Under the pieces are notes generated by a model. That model was not told the DNA's origin and ran no database searches. It saw only the letters and a list, made by a program, of their open reading frames with translations. This document shows, one piece after another, positions 40,648-50,157 of a stretch of DNA of 62,982 nt (position 1 is the stretch's first letter; the number at the start of each line of letters is the position of its first letter). This DNA is from JAVBKU01 sp031553875 (GTDB lineage: Bacteria > Bacteroidota > Bacteroidia > Bacteroidales > Rikenellaceae), in NCBI GenBank assembly GCA_031553875.1, contig JAVBKU010000010.1:1-62982 (forward strand), read 5' to 3'. The position numbers were made by a program, and so were the translations under genes.

Positions 40648-42936
40648 CTACTCCGCTATCACCCCCATCAATGCACCGTAGACGTTAGGGTCCGCGGGCT
40701 CTATGGCTACTTTAATAGACTTACCGGTATAGGGCTTGGAGAGCTTGATAAAGTTCATGCTCTGGTGGTTGCCTTTCACTTCGGCGAGCACTTCGCCCTT
40801 GTCTCCGTAGACGGTATAGTTCTTTATGCAGAACGGCATGGCCGCGTCGTAGTGGCCCATCTGCACGTTTTCCATAGCATGGTCGAAGTCGGTGTCGAAG
40901 AAAAGGCGCAGCGAGGATACGGTCTGCGGAGCGTCCCACGAGAACGTTACTTCCGGCGACTTATCCTCCGGCGCTGGGATCCAGCCGTTTGCAGAAAGAT
41001 AGGGGCGGTAATAGCATCCGCCCAGGTTCTCTCCCCCGAAGCAATCCAGCGCGGAGCTGAACCCGAGGGCGAAGTTGGCTCCGTCGGGGCGGCGCTTAGG
41101 GCACCAGAATTCGAACGCCTCGACCCCGATGCCTTCGGGCGGGGTCTGCTTGCCGTAGTTCGACACGGCGGGATTGATATAATTGAATACCGATACCAGA
41201 CCCGACACCAGCTTCGAGCTGAAAGGCAGGCTCACGAGCGGGTTTGTCATAAAACATATGAACACGTAGCGGGGCGAGGGGTATGCCTTGTCGAAATCCA
41301 CCTCCACTTTATTCTCGCCCTTTTTCAGGGGTACCACGACGCGGGCGTCGGTGGTGTCCGGAGTGTAGTTTTCGGGCTTCTCTGAACTGCGAAGCTGTAC
41401 TTCGAGCTCTGTATCTTTCTCAGCCCTGACGATCAGCGAAATTTTAGGTACGCGCCCGCTCACGGGGATTATCTGTGCGGCGGGATATTCTAACTTGAAC
41501 ATCTCGCCCGAGGCGGTCAGGGATGCGAGTTTAAGCTCGCTCGAAGTCTTGACCAGGGCCTTTTCTATAAGATTGTGTCCATCGGTTAGGCAAAGGCCGG
41601 GGATGAATTGCCCGGTTTTTATAAGGGCGGCCTGCAACATGCCGATATTCGTCTCCTCGGCGAGCAGAGCGGGGGATAATTTCTTGTCGAGGCATATGGC
41701 CGCCGCCATGCCGAAAGCCTGGCCGCCGTGGGCCGCGGTACACATGACGCGCGTGGAGCCGTTGGCCACGTGGGTGGCGCTGATGACCCTTCCGCCCACG
41801 AACAGATTGTCGAGGTCGGGGGTGACGTAGCAGCGGTAGGGGATGTTGAACACGCCCTTGCTGTGCCACTGGTTGCACCCGCTGCCTCCGGCGAAGACGC
41901 CGTCGGCGGGATGCAGGTCGATCGACCAGCCGCCGAAGGCTACGTCGTCGTAATGGGGGCGCTGCTCTATAACATCTTTCTGGTTTATCATATAGAGGCC
42001 CGTGAAGCGGCGGCTCTCCCTCTTACCGGGGAACAGTCCTGCCCATTCGAGCGTGAGATTCTTAGCTTCGGGGAATTTGCCGGAGTTCTTGATGTAGTTC
42101 CACACGCCGTAGACCACGCTCCAGAGCTTGTACTTGATCTGTTCGGTGTCCTTTATAGTGTCGAGGCGGCCGCCGTATTCGAGCCACCAATACTTACAGC
42201 CGTGGTGTCCGGTGTTGAAATAGCCCGGGTTATCGAGCTTGGGGATCTGGGCCTCCACGTCCTTGAGAGCGAAGTCGGGAGCCACGAAATCGACCGGCTT
42301 GCCCGCGTCTTTCATGTAGAAGAGGATGCTGTGGCCCAATAGTTCGCCGTACTTATCCTTGTCGGGAGCGAAGCCTTCGCCGAACTCTTCCTTCTCCTCG
42401 GCGCCCATGCGGAACGAAGCTCCGGCCAGATAGCCCACGATGCCGTCGCCTGTACAGTCGGCGAAGAGTTTGCCCTTGAGCGTATAATGGGTGCCGTTCT
42501 GCGGGTTGAAGGCTTCGAGGGAGGTTATGCGCCTGTCGCCGTCCTTGTTTACTCCGTAGACGAAGGTGTTGAGCATCAGGGTGATATTGGGCTCTGCCAA
42601 TACCTTGTCCACCAACACCATATCGAACAGCACCGGGTTGCCCTCCTTGTTGCGGAAGGTGTTCTCGACCATCAGTTCGTCGATCACGCCCCCTTCCCTC
42701 GACCAGCGGTTGTTGTTGCCCATGTGCGACGTGGCGCCCAGGGCCCAGAGCCTTACCTCGCTCGAGGCGTTGCCCCCTAAGACGGGGCGGTCCTGCACCA
42801 GGGCCACCCTTATACCCGCCCTGGCGGCAGTGATGGCGCTGCAAACGCCAGTGAGGCCGCCGCCGGCTATGACGTAGTCGAATTCGAGGGTTTCGTGCTG
42901 GAGTTCACGGTGTTTTTCGTATTTCTGGATAAGCAT
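40648..42936 (-). CDS. FAD-dependent oxidoreductase (FAD_oxidored family)
   Basis: A 762-residue cytosolic flavoprotein with no signal peptide. The Rossmann motif VIAGGGLTGVCSAITAARAG lies at about 26-45. It is followed by RPVLGGNASSEVRLWALGA and LFADCTGDGIVGYLAGASF, hallmarks of PF12831-type enzymes. Residues of about 560-762 form a beta-rich module resembling a discoidin-like domain, with SWDAPQTVSSLRLFFDTDFD. Members are found with carbohydrate catabolism genes in Bacteroidetes, but the substrate is unknown. The downstream MFS gene is coupled to it; a sodium/solute symporter gene lies upstream across a repeat. Confidence 0.88.
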   Translation of the reverse strand: MLIQKYEKHRELQHETLEFDYVIAGGGLTGVCSAITAARAGIRVALVQDRPVLGGNASSEVRLWALGATSHMGNNNRWSREGGVIDELMVENTFRNKEGNPVLFDMVLVDKVLAEPNITLMLNTFVYGVNKDGDRRITSLEAFNPQNGTHYTLKGKLFADCTGDGIVGYLAGASFRMGAEEKEEFGEGFAPDKDKYGELLGHSILFYMKDAGKPVDFVAPDFALKDVEAQIPKLDNPGYFNTGHHGCKYWWLEYGGRLDTIKDTEQIKYKLWSVVYGVWNYIKNSGKFPEAKNLTLEWAGLFPGKRESRRFTGLYMINQKDVIEQRPHYDDVAFGGWSIDLHPADGVFAGGSGCNQWHSKGVFNIPYRCYVTPDLDNLFVGGRVISATHVANGSTRVMCTAAHGGQAFGMAAAICLDKKLSPALLAEETNIGMLQAALIKTGQFIPGLCLTDGHNLIEKALVKTSSELKLASLTASGEMFKLEYPAAQIIPVSGRVPKISLIVRAEKDTELEVQLRSSEKPENYTPDTTDARVVVPLKKGENKVEVDFDKAYPSPRYVFICFMTNPLVSLPFSSKLVSGLVSVFNYINPAVSNYGKQTPPEGIGVEAFEFWCPKRRPDGANFALGFSSALDCFGGENLGGCYYRPYLSANGWIPAPEDKSPEVTFSWDAPQTVSSLRLFFDTDFDHAMENVQMGHYDAAMPFCIKNYTVYGDKGEVLAEVKGNHQSMNFIKLSKPYTGKSIKVAIEPADPNVYGALMGVIAE

Positions 42937-43012
42937 GATTTTTGGTGTTATGAGTATACTTATTTAAACAAATGGTATCACCTGAATAATATTAAAGCAT
43001 GATTTTTTCTTT

Positions 43013-43240
43013 GTTACCTTTTGTACGCGCAAAAGGTAACCCAAAACGCGCCGCCTGCGGATATTTACTGACTCGCGGCTCCTCCATCCTAAAACGTCGA
43101 ACTCCTCCTTTTTAGCGGGATCTTCGCCCCCGCTAACAGTCGTTAGACACAGCGTCGTTTTTTAACGGATTCCCTCGCCGCTCCTCCGGGCGTAAATAAT
43201 CCGCAATAGCGGGAGTTTAGCGATTTTGTGAAAATCGCAT
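43013..43240 (-). repeat. Composite intergenic repeat without R1
   Basis: Homologous, in reverse, to 57,190-57,411. It contains an internal hairpin GTTACCTTTTG/CAAAAGGTAAC (43,013-43,040), a CTAAC/GTTAG hairpin near 43,133 and a terminal hairpin GCGATTTT/AAAATCGC (43,220-43,238). Terminal hairpins of other copies have quite different arm sequences but also pair. It accounts for most of the 337-base gap between the symporter and oxidoreductase genes. Confidence 0.75.
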
Positions 43241-43273
43241 AGAATTAGTTGTTTGCTAATAATTTGTATTCGT

Positions 43274-44911
43274 TTAGTCTTTCTTCCTGCTGAACATGTA
43301 CAGCACAACGCCTATAATAAGCAGGAACAGGCCCACGGTCAGGGGCACGTCGCTTCCGGACAGGGCGCCGAGGATGGTGATGAATCCGCCGGAGATCATA
43401 GCCCCGAGGCCGATGACCATGACGCTGAACTTGTTCTGCTGCTTGCCGTCGTCGCTATCCGCCGAGAGATCGGGCGACTTCACGGTGAATGGTATCTGCA
43501 CCCAGGGCTTCGCGAAGCGGTGGTATATCTCATAGGCGCAGAGTATCACCGCGGGGACCAGTACGCCCACCAGCATCTCTTCCTCCCTGTTGAACGAGAA
43601 ATTGAACAACCACGGAGTGATGAACTTGAACAGAGCGTTCACCGCGAGACTGAATAAAGTCGTGTTGATAAGCACACGGCCGGAGAGATTCTTGGAGAAC
43701 AGCGACCAGATCAGCGGCAGGTAGAGGGGTACGCCCGTGAGCGCCGCCACGCTGATAACCACATTCACGATACCGCCCATAAGGGGGACGAGCAACGCCA
43801 CGATGATGGCCAGCAGGCCGAAGCCTATGGTCGAGCCACGGGCTATCTTCATCAGAGCCGTTTCAGTGGTCTGTGGCCTCAGGCGCTTGAAGATATCATT
43901 GGTGAACACTCCCGCCGAGATATTAAGAGTGGCGTTGAGCGAGCTCGCCGTGGCGAAGATCATCCCGCCCAGCATCAGGCCCAGCAGGCCCGAGGGCATG
44001 GCCTCCTTACACATAAGCAGGTAGGCGTTCTCGTTGGCAAGGCCTTCGAGACCGGGGTTGTAGATGCGGTAGATCATCGGGGGGAGCATCCACAGCACGG
44101 GACTTATCAGGTAAAGCACCCCGAACAGCCACCCCACTTTCTTGGCCTCCTTGGGGCTCTTGACGCTGGTATATCGCTGCACATAGGCCCAGTTGCCACC
44201 CAGGAAGAACAGGTTATAGAACATGAACGCCACTATAAACACCCAGCTGAACTCTCCGGAGAATATCTTGAAGAAGCCTTCGGGAGCCTTCTCGATCAAG
44301 GCCTGCACGCCACCGATCTTGTCGAACGACAGGGGGATGACGATGACCACGGCTGCAGTGAGTATCAGGAATTGCAGCACGTCGGTCACCACCACGGCCC
44401 TCAGGCCGCCGATAGTCACATATATGATGCTGAACGCGCCCAGGAGCAGTATGCTCGTGTTGAGCGGCATCTCGGTGGTCACCTCGATTATCTTGGCGAT
44501 GGGGTAGAGGAACGCCCCGGTGGTGAATACCGAAATGAACAGGAAGAGGTAGGTGTACATCTTCTGTATATTTACCCCGAAGCGGCCTGTGATATATTCG
44601 GCGGCGGTGAGGCATCCGGTCTTGTTCCAGCGGGGGGCGACTAAGAAGCCCACGGCGAAGCCCGCAACGCACATGGTAAGCTGTATGGTGATGGCCACCC
44701 AGCCCAGCGAGTAGGCAATGGAGCCCCACACCACGAAGGTGCCGGCGGAGAAGAAGCCCATGAACAGCGACAGGCCGCTGATCCACCAGGGCACATTACC
44801 GCCCCCGGCGAAGAAACTCTTCATGTTCTTGCCCGTGGAGGAGAACGCCGACCCGGCGATAATAACGCCGATGGCGAAAAGGATGATCGTTGCGTAATCG
44901 AGAAGATTCAT
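43274..44911 (-). CDS. Sodium:solute symporter (SSS family)
   Basis: A 545-residue inner membrane transporter with thirteen to fourteen helices. It starts MNLLDYATIILFAIGVIIAG and contains PWWISGLSLFMGFFSAGTFVVW, TGRFGVNIQKMY, and ATASSLNATLNISAGVFTNDI, the sodium-site region of the family. Members of this subgroup import sugars, sialic acid or other organic solutes with sodium; the substrate here is unknown. It probably works with the FAD oxidoreductase and MFS genes downstream. Confidence 0.93.
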   Translation of the reverse strand: MNLLDYATIILFAIGVIIAGSAFSSTGKNMKSFFAGGGNVPWWISGLSLFMGFFSAGTFVVWGSIAYSLGWVAITIQLTMCVAGFAVGFLVAPRWNKTGCLTAAEYITGRFGVNIQKMYTYLFLFISVFTTGAFLYPIAKIIEVTTEMPLNTSILLLGAFSIIYVTIGGLRAVVVTDVLQFLILTAAVVIVIPLSFDKIGGVQALIEKAPEGFFKIFSGEFSWVFIVAFMFYNLFFLGGNWAYVQRYTSVKSPKEAKKVGWLFGVLYLISPVLWMLPPMIYRIYNPGLEGLANENAYLLMCKEAMPSGLLGLMLGGMIFATASSLNATLNISAGVFTNDIFKRLRPQTTETALMKIARGSTIGFGLLAIIVALLVPLMGGIVNVVISVAALTGVPLYLPLIWSLFSKNLSGRVLINTTLFSLAVNALFKFITPWLFNFSFNREEEMLVGVLVPAVILCAYEIYHRFAKPWVQIPFTVKSPDLSADSDDGKQQNKFSVMVIGLGAMISGGFITILGALSGSDVPLTVGLFLLIIGVVLYMFSRKKD

Positions 44912-44930
44912 TGCGTTTTAATAGGTTGGT

Positions 44931-47900
44931 TTATGGGTTTGGTTTGTTGTCTTTTGTAGTTTCCGCGGGCGTGGTCAGTTCTGATGTTGCCGGTGTTTCG
45001 GTGGCTGTGCTGTCGGTGCTGATAACCGTCTGGGCGGGCAGGGCGGATACGGAGCGCCTGCGCCCCAAGGCGGCCCTGTTGCTCTCTGCTATGGAGCTGA
45101 AGCGGGCGAGTATCTCGTTGCTGAGGCTTACCCTCGACGCCTCCACCTTGCGTACCTCCACGGGGGTGATGGCGTCCTTGTACTTGGCCTTGACGATCTT
45201 ATATTTCATGTTGTCGAGGTTGCCCGTGATGTCGATACCCGCCTTGAACGGCAGGGGCGACTTGAGTACCGATACATGGTAGTCGAAGTTCATATCCAAC
45301 CCCTGGCGGCCACCCACGGCGGCGCGGTAGCGGTCGATCTCCACCACGAAGGGGTAGATGGTCACGTTGCCGTCCTTCACGGTGATGTTGACCGATATAC
45401 TGTCGATTAGGTTGTGCTTCTTGTTCTTGAACATCAGGGTTTTGGATATCTCGGCGAATGTCTCCCCGTCCATCAGCACGAGGCTGTCGCCGCGTATGTA
45501 CATGGCGGCATGCAGTGACGGGATACGGATGTTGAGTGCCGAGTCGAGCCTGCCTTCGGCCGTGATGTCCATGTCGATCCTGCCCTTGAACGAGCGGAGC
45601 ATCGGGATTATCGAGTCCATCGACGGCAGAGCCTCCACCACCTTGGCGATATTGGCGCCCCTCACCCTCAGGTCGAAGCCCGCATAGCCCCTCTTCTTGT
45701 TGGCCGCCCGGTACACCATCACGGTGTTGACCCTGGCGCCCATGGAGGTCATACCCATATCTTCGAGGTAGACCACCTGGTTCTTGATACTCATCTCGCC
45801 CTTGACGTGCTCGAGGGTCATCTTGTCAAATAACACGGTATCGATGTCGGAGGTCAGTTCGAGGTTGAGGTTCTTGGGTACGATGAACAGCTCCATAGAG
45901 GCGGGGGTCGACTCTCCCGACTCGTGGTGGGCGTCGGAGAGGGTCGTGTCGATAGGGGTCGACATCGCGGCTATGAGCTGGTTGCAGTCTATACGGCGGG
46001 ACTTGGCGTTGAGCCTTGCGGTTATCATCTCGTCCTTGGTCATGCCGTTGTAGAGGTTTTTGACGGTGCCCGTGGCTGTGATATTCGACCGTCCCATGCG
46101 GATGGAGGCGTTACGCAGGGTTATCACGTCGTCGTCGAGGTCGACAACCGTGCGACTTATCCTCACAGGCAGGCCGAAGTCGGGCGAAGAGAAGCGCAGC
46201 CTGCGGAAGCCGAGCTCACCCTTGGGGGTCCAGAGCGAATCGCGGACTTTCTCGGCCTCTAATTTTATCTCGGCCTCTTTCAGCCCCAGTTTAATATCGT
46301 TGTAGTTGGTAGAGAGCGAATCGGTGTGGAGGGCGAAGGAGACCAGCGGCTTGCGGGGATTCTTCACCCCTGGCCTCAGACCGAATTCGGCTGTGGACAC
46401 GCCGTTGAATACAGATACCGAGTCGCCCATGGAGAAGTTGAGCTTGCTCATGGATATCGCGCCATTCACCCTGATTATGTGGGTGGTATCCTTGGGGATG
46501 GTTGATGATATGTTGGCGGTCAGCTTCTCCACGGTGCCGTTACCCATAGGGCTGGTGAAGCGTATATGGCGCACGTCGAGGGCGGCGGCCAGCTTGCGGC
46601 TGTCCTTGAAGCGCAGCGTGGCGTCGCACGAAAGGTCGAAGCCACTCTCGGCGTCCTTCACGTTGAATTTCTTGAAGTCGAGGTCGCCGAAGAGCTTGAT
46701 ACGGCCCAGGTCTTGGTTCTGCAGTGAGGAGAGGCGGCACTCGAGCTTAACGTTGGCGTCGAGAGTCCCGGTGATGCTCAGACCCTTCTGTAGGGGGAAG
46801 GTCTTGGCCATGGCGTCGAGGTCGATGGCCGACTTGGTGGTGAGCGTGATATGCGGGTCGCCGAAGAGTTCCTCGACCTTGGCAGTGGCCAGGATGCTGG
46901 TCTTCATGCCCTCGAGGCGGAATATCTTGAGGTCTATGTGTGAGGGTTGTTCCTTGCTCATGTCGATAAAGGCGTCGAGGTCGGCCGACAGGTGGTCGAT
47001 GCCGTAGGGCAGGCCCTTGTATTTGGCCGAGGCGTCTTCTATCTGTATGCAGAGGGTCACCGTCGGGATCTTATCCTCGCCGTAGGTGCCTTTCACGTTG
47101 CCTTCGACCTTCACCGAGCCCGAGGCCGACACCTTGTTGTCCTTGAAGATAGACTCAGGGATCATTGACAGCACCTTCTCTACCGAGGGGGCCTTGAGGC
47201 CGTAATTCACATCCACGTCGAAGTTGTTGTAGAGCGAATCGGGAGCTATCGTGCCGTCGACGTCGAGGGTTATGCCATTGAGGGTGAGCTCGGTATCGGA
47301 GAGGGTGTAGGTGTTGGTCTCGTTGTCGGCGGAGATGCGGGTCCGGATCGAGGCGGAGAGCTTCTCTATCATGCGCTCCTCCTTGTAGCGGAACACGATG
47401 CTGCGGCTCTCGAATTCGAGGTTCACGGCCGAATGTTTCTTGGTCATCGACATGTCGATACGGGCGTTGGCCCCGCTCACACGGGCGTAGATACCCGCGG
47501 GTTTGTCATTGAAGGTCACTTTGGTGCGGCGCAGTTCTATGTTGCGCACATTTATCTCGTCGAAGAGGCTGTCGTCGAAGGTCACTTCTTCTTCCTCGCC
47601 GAATTCGTCGGTGAAATCTTCGGTCACCTTCACGATATCCCAGTTGGCCCTGCCGGTACTGTCGACGTAGGCGTAGACGCGGCCGCGGTCGATAAGGATA
47701 TTGTAGATGTCGATCTTCTTACTGCGGGCGTAGGCCATGGGGTTGAATTCCAGTACGCACTTATCGAACGAAATGAGCGAGTCGCGGCGTGTGATCACCG
47801 TGTCGAAGGAGTTCATGGACACGAGCGAGCCCTTGTCGAGCCTGACGCCGAAACGCGGGAAGGTGGAGAAGAAGGTGAGTTCCACGCTCTCTATCTCCAG

Positions 47901-48065
47901 GTGGGCGTCGAGGTTTTCGTTGGCGGCCCCGAGTACTATGGGCGTGAGTTTCGCCGGGGTGAAAACAAAGTTTACGGCTATGGCTACCGCCACGATAATC
48001 AACAGCAGGATGGAGCAGACGGTAATGACCGTTGCCCTGATGGAACGTTTCAGCCAGGTCTTCAT
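44931..48065 (-). CDS. AsmA-like envelope protein
   Basis: A 1044-residue protein. A single N-terminal membrane helix (residues of about 12-35) is followed by ENLDAHLEIESVELTFFSTFPRFGVRL, the start of an AsmA/DUF748-type domain. The middle is a very long series of beta strands of the TamB/AsmA bridging type. The C-terminal AsmA-2-like section includes DMDITAEGRLDSALNIRIPS. The tail is Thr/Pro/Ala-rich. Such proteins are proposed to shuttle phospholipids between membranes. I start at ATG 48,065, directly before the helix; an upstream in-frame ATG (48,263) would cross the promoters. Single gene divergent from the two small genes to its right. Confidence 0.9.
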   Translation of the reverse strand: MKTWLKRSIRATVITVCSILLLIIVAVAIAVNFVFTPAKLTPIVLGAANENLDAHLEIESVELTFFSTFPRFGVRLDKGSLVSMNSFDTVITRRDSLISFDKCVLEFNPMAYARSKKIDIYNILIDRGRVYAYVDSTGRANWDIVKVTEDFTDEFGEEEEVTFDDSLFDEINVRNIELRRTKVTFNDKPAGIYARVSGANARIDMSMTKKHSAVNLEFESRSIVFRYKEERMIEKLSASIRTRISADNETNTYTLSDTELTLNGITLDVDGTIAPDSLYNNFDVDVNYGLKAPSVEKVLSMIPESIFKDNKVSASGSVKVEGNVKGTYGEDKIPTVTLCIQIEDASAKYKGLPYGIDHLSADLDAFIDMSKEQPSHIDLKIFRLEGMKTSILATAKVEELFGDPHITLTTKSAIDLDAMAKTFPLQKGLSITGTLDANVKLECRLSSLQNQDLGRIKLFGDLDFKKFNVKDAESGFDLSCDATLRFKDSRKLAAALDVRHIRFTSPMGNGTVEKLTANISSTIPKDTTHIIRVNGAISMSKLNFSMGDSVSVFNGVSTAEFGLRPGVKNPRKPLVSFALHTDSLSTNYNDIKLGLKEAEIKLEAEKVRDSLWTPKGELGFRRLRFSSPDFGLPVRISRTVVDLDDDVITLRNASIRMGRSNITATGTVKNLYNGMTKDEMITARLNAKSRRIDCNQLIAAMSTPIDTTLSDAHHESGESTPASMELFIVPKNLNLELTSDIDTVLFDKMTLEHVKGEMSIKNQVVYLEDMGMTSMGARVNTVMVYRAANKKRGYAGFDLRVRGANIAKVVEALPSMDSIIPMLRSFKGRIDMDITAEGRLDSALNIRIPSLHAAMYIRGDSLVLMDGETFAEISKTLMFKNKKHNLIDSISVNITVKDGNVTIYPFVVEIDRYRAAVGGRQGLDMNFDYHVSVLKSPLPFKAGIDITGNLDNMKYKIVKAKYKDAITPVEVRKVEASRVSLSNEILARFSSIAESNRAALGRRRSVSALPAQTVISTDSTATETPATSELTTPAETTKDNKPNP

Positions 48066-48135
48066 TTGCGAGAGAGTTGAGAAGGGTTTTGAATTAAGAA
48101 ATATATGTAAAGCCTCGGCGTACCCTAATATTCTA

Positions 48136-48216
48136 CAAATATAGCGAAAGGTAAGAGCAGAGCGTCGAACTTGTTCGTAAGCTATGCCGAACCGAATCCT
48201 ATATTCTGCAAATATA
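48136..48216 (-). promoter_or_regulatory. Two candidate -7 elements of the AsmA-like gene
   Basis: TATATTTG (minus strand) occurs twice, at 48,136-48,143 and 48,209-48,216. Each lies in a related context (ATATTCTRCAAATATA), which suggests a duplicated promoter. The -33 elements are not clear. Confidence 0.4.
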
Positions 48217-48315
48217 CCAATCAATTTCGGTTTTGGAAACCTGCGTACGTCAAAAACAGACAAAAAAACGCCCCGTTTTTGTTATCTCGAAATAAGAGTC
48301 TAAATTTGGCGTCGT

Positions 48316-48750
48316 ATGGTGATTTCAAGAGAGATGAAAAACGTATCCGGAGGAGTGCGAAGGATCGCGCTGCTGCTGTTTTCGGTGCTGGCACTGAATG
48401 CGGTGGCAGGCGTTGCCATGCAGGCCCCTGTGAGCGACCTCGGGCAGGCCCGTTCCTCGTCCCACGTGGATACCATGCCCGCTTTCTCGCTTTGCGATTC
48501 TTCCCTTACGTCGTTCGCCGAGGTCGTTAGCGTTGCCGGAGGGCCTTCGGGGCCCGGTTGCGTGAGGAATATATCTTCCGGCGGAGGATGCCACGGCGGT
48601 GGCACTGCTGCCGTGACTCCCGGAATATGTGGCGACTGCCGCAAGGCTCCGGTGGTGCTGTCGCTTTTCGCCGAGGCCGAACTTCTGGCATCCTATGGCA
48701 TGTCCCAATCGGGATATTATATCTACGCCCTGCGCCGTATCCGTATTTAG
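48316..48750 (+). CDS. Small secreted Gly/Cys-containing protein, hypothetical
   Basis: A 144-residue protein. Residues 7-35 form a convincing signal peptide (RRIALLLFSVLALNAVAGVAMQA); ATG 48,334 is an alternative start. After it come a short Ser-rich region and a stretch with four Cys and many Gly residues (GPGCVRNISSGGGCHGG and ICGDCRKAP). I know no family for this pattern. It precedes the two-helix membrane protein gene by 102 bases on the same strand. Coding is likely from codon use and signal peptide but not proven. Confidence 0.5.
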   Translation: MVISREMKNVSGGVRRIALLLFSVLALNAVAGVAMQAPVSDLGQARSSSHVDTMPAFSLCDSSLTSFAEVVSVAGGPSGPGCVRNISSGGGCHGGGTAAVTPGICGDCRKAPVVLSLFAEAELLASYGMSQSGYYIYALRRIRI

Positions 48751-48852
48751 CTTCCTGCGTTTTCTTAAAGATTTCCGTTGTCCCGCCCTTTGGAGTAAAG
48801 GCCGGGCGCGGAGCGTTACGATCATGTCAAACAAGCTAAAAACGAAATAATT

Positions 48853-49404
48853 ATGGATACGACAATAATGGCCGGAGATGTCTTCAGTGCCAACGATAAC
48901 AACCTTTCAAAGAAAATGAACCTCAAGGCCACGGCCGTTTCTGCGGGTGTCACCCTGCTGGGCGTGGCGCTGTGGGTGTGTTCCAAGATGTTCCTCTACG
49001 CCCCCGATTCGTCGCTCTACATGTTCGCCATGTTCGTGGCAATAACTGTATTTTGCGTGGGAGCGACGCGACTGCTGTTCTTCGGTAAGGAGTACGTCTA
49101 CAAGCCCACGGGCAGCGTGGTGAAACAATACTCAATGCTTTACAAGGGCGAAGACCTCATCCCTGTAACCAGGGCCGTCGAGGCTTCGGACGTGGCCTCC
49201 GTCGGCAAACTCCGTAAGGATGACAACGCCGGTCTAAGGCTCGATATACTGCTGTCAGACGATGGGAAGTTCGCCTCGTGCCAGATTTTCAAATGGGTAC
49301 CCCATAGTTTCGAGCCCGCCTCCAAGGTGTATTTGCTGGGCGCCGAAGCCGCTTCGCAATTGGCGGAATATGTCAAGAAAGAGGAAATAGCTCCGGTGAA
49401 ATAA
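48853..49404 (+). CDS. Two-helix membrane protein, hypothetical
   Basis: A 183-residue protein. Residues 25-47 and 55-78 are membrane helices (AVSAGVTLLGVALWVCSKMF and MFAMFVAITVFCVGATRLLFF). The C-terminal 95 residues form a cytosolic globular domain (DNAGLRLDILLSDDGKFASCQIFKW). Similar proteins of this length are found in Bacteroidales, but I know no function. A strong terminator follows. It may share a transcript with the secreted protein gene at 48,316. Confidence 0.82.
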   Translation: MDTTIMAGDVFSANDNNLSKKMNLKATAVSAGVTLLGVALWVCSKMFLYAPDSSLYMFAMFVAITVFCVGATRLLFFGKEYVYKPTGSVVKQYSMLYKGEDLIPVTRAVEASDVASVGKLRKDDNAGLRLDILLSDDGKFASCQIFKWVPHSFEPASKVYLLGAEAASQLAEYVKKEEIAPVK

Positions 49405-49433
49405 CGGGAGTTGTAATTGGTGAGGTTATTCGG

Positions 49434-49474
49434 ATCGCCGGACTTGTGAAAACAAGTCCGGCGATTTATTTTTG
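49434..49474 (+). terminator. Terminator after the two-helix membrane protein gene
   Basis: The stem ATCGCCGGACTTGT/ACAAGTCCGGCGAT with loop GAAA is followed by a T-rich run. Confidence 0.93.
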
Positions 49475-49503
49475 GAGTTGTGTCGTGATAATACCATGTT
49501 TTT

Positions 49504-50057
49504 TAAGGCGCCCACCGAGCGCCTGCCTCCGCCAATTGCAAGATATTCGCTGACAGTAGTCTCTCTAACGAGGCGCGAGCCTCGTGCAACTGCCGCTTCG
49601 GGCTTCTGCCGGAAACAGGTCTCGTGAGGGAGATCACCCTCAGTTATCGTGTAACGAGGGAAGCTCCCGGAAGAGACCCCGGCAGAAGACGCGGCTAGAC
49701 CTTTTGCTACTTTTGCGGCAATGGCAAAAGTAGGAAGACTGTAAATTTCATGTTAACACGATTTCTTCGCACCTTTTGAACGCACAAAAGGTGCTACCAA
49801 AATGCGCCCCGCCGATGAAGATTTCCTGAATATTCGCTTGTAAATCCTAAATCCCAGAACTCCTACTTTTAGTCTTCGCCCTTTCAGGGCTTCGCCTAAC
49901 GTCGTCAGACATGCTGGGAGTTCTTAACGGATTTACTGCGCTGCTATTCCGGGCGTAAATCTTCAAATGCGGGGATTGCAGGCGCTTTGCGCCTTATGAT
50001 TTTGCGGGCGTGAATATCCACAATTGGCGGGGAGCAGGTGCTTGTCAAGCACCTTAA
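49504..50057 (-). repeat. Composite repeat with terminal hairpins, about 550 bases
   Basis: Related in reverse to 57,190-57,688. Both ends carry an inverted copy of CCGCCAATTG...ATATT...CGCCC, bounded by a hairpin: GGCGC/GCGCC at the left (about 49,507) and AGGTGC/GCACCT at the right (to 50,055). The right end is doubled: an inner copy of the end unit with hairpin AGGCGC/GCGCCT lies at about 49,960-50,015. The core contains R1 copy d and an internal hairpin GCACCTTTTG/CAAAAGGTGC (49,769-49,794). It fills the gap before the cobalamin promoter; no coding region is apparent. Confidence 0.75.
49592..49755 (-). repeat. R1 structured repeat, copy d (short form)
   Basis: Reverse-oriented R1 with the full nested hairpin (about 49,593-49,697), embedded in the composite element. 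Confidence 0.85.
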
Positions 50058-50119
50058 ATAAATACTATCATCACATTTCTTTATAACCACTCAATTCCCT
50101 GCCTCCCCTCAAATTTACA

Positions 50120-50150
50120 TTTGCGTTATCGAAAAAAGATAATACCTTTG
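50120..50150 (+). promoter_or_regulatory. Promoter of the B12 uptake operon
   Basis: TTTG at 50,120-50,123, a 19-base spacer and TACCTTTG at 50,143-50,150, immediately upstream of the riboswitch. Confidence 0.8.
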
Positions 50151-50157
50151 CCGTTGC

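Noticed and set aside
48066..48263. N-terminal extension of the AsmA-like protein
   Set aside because: The membrane helix starts right after ATG 48,065, and the extension crosses both candidate promoters.
49880..49900. GTTAGGC/CCTAAC motifs in the composite repeats, considered as integron attC sites
   Set aside because: The attC core spacing and asymmetric unpaired bases are not present, and there is no integrase or gene cassette array.
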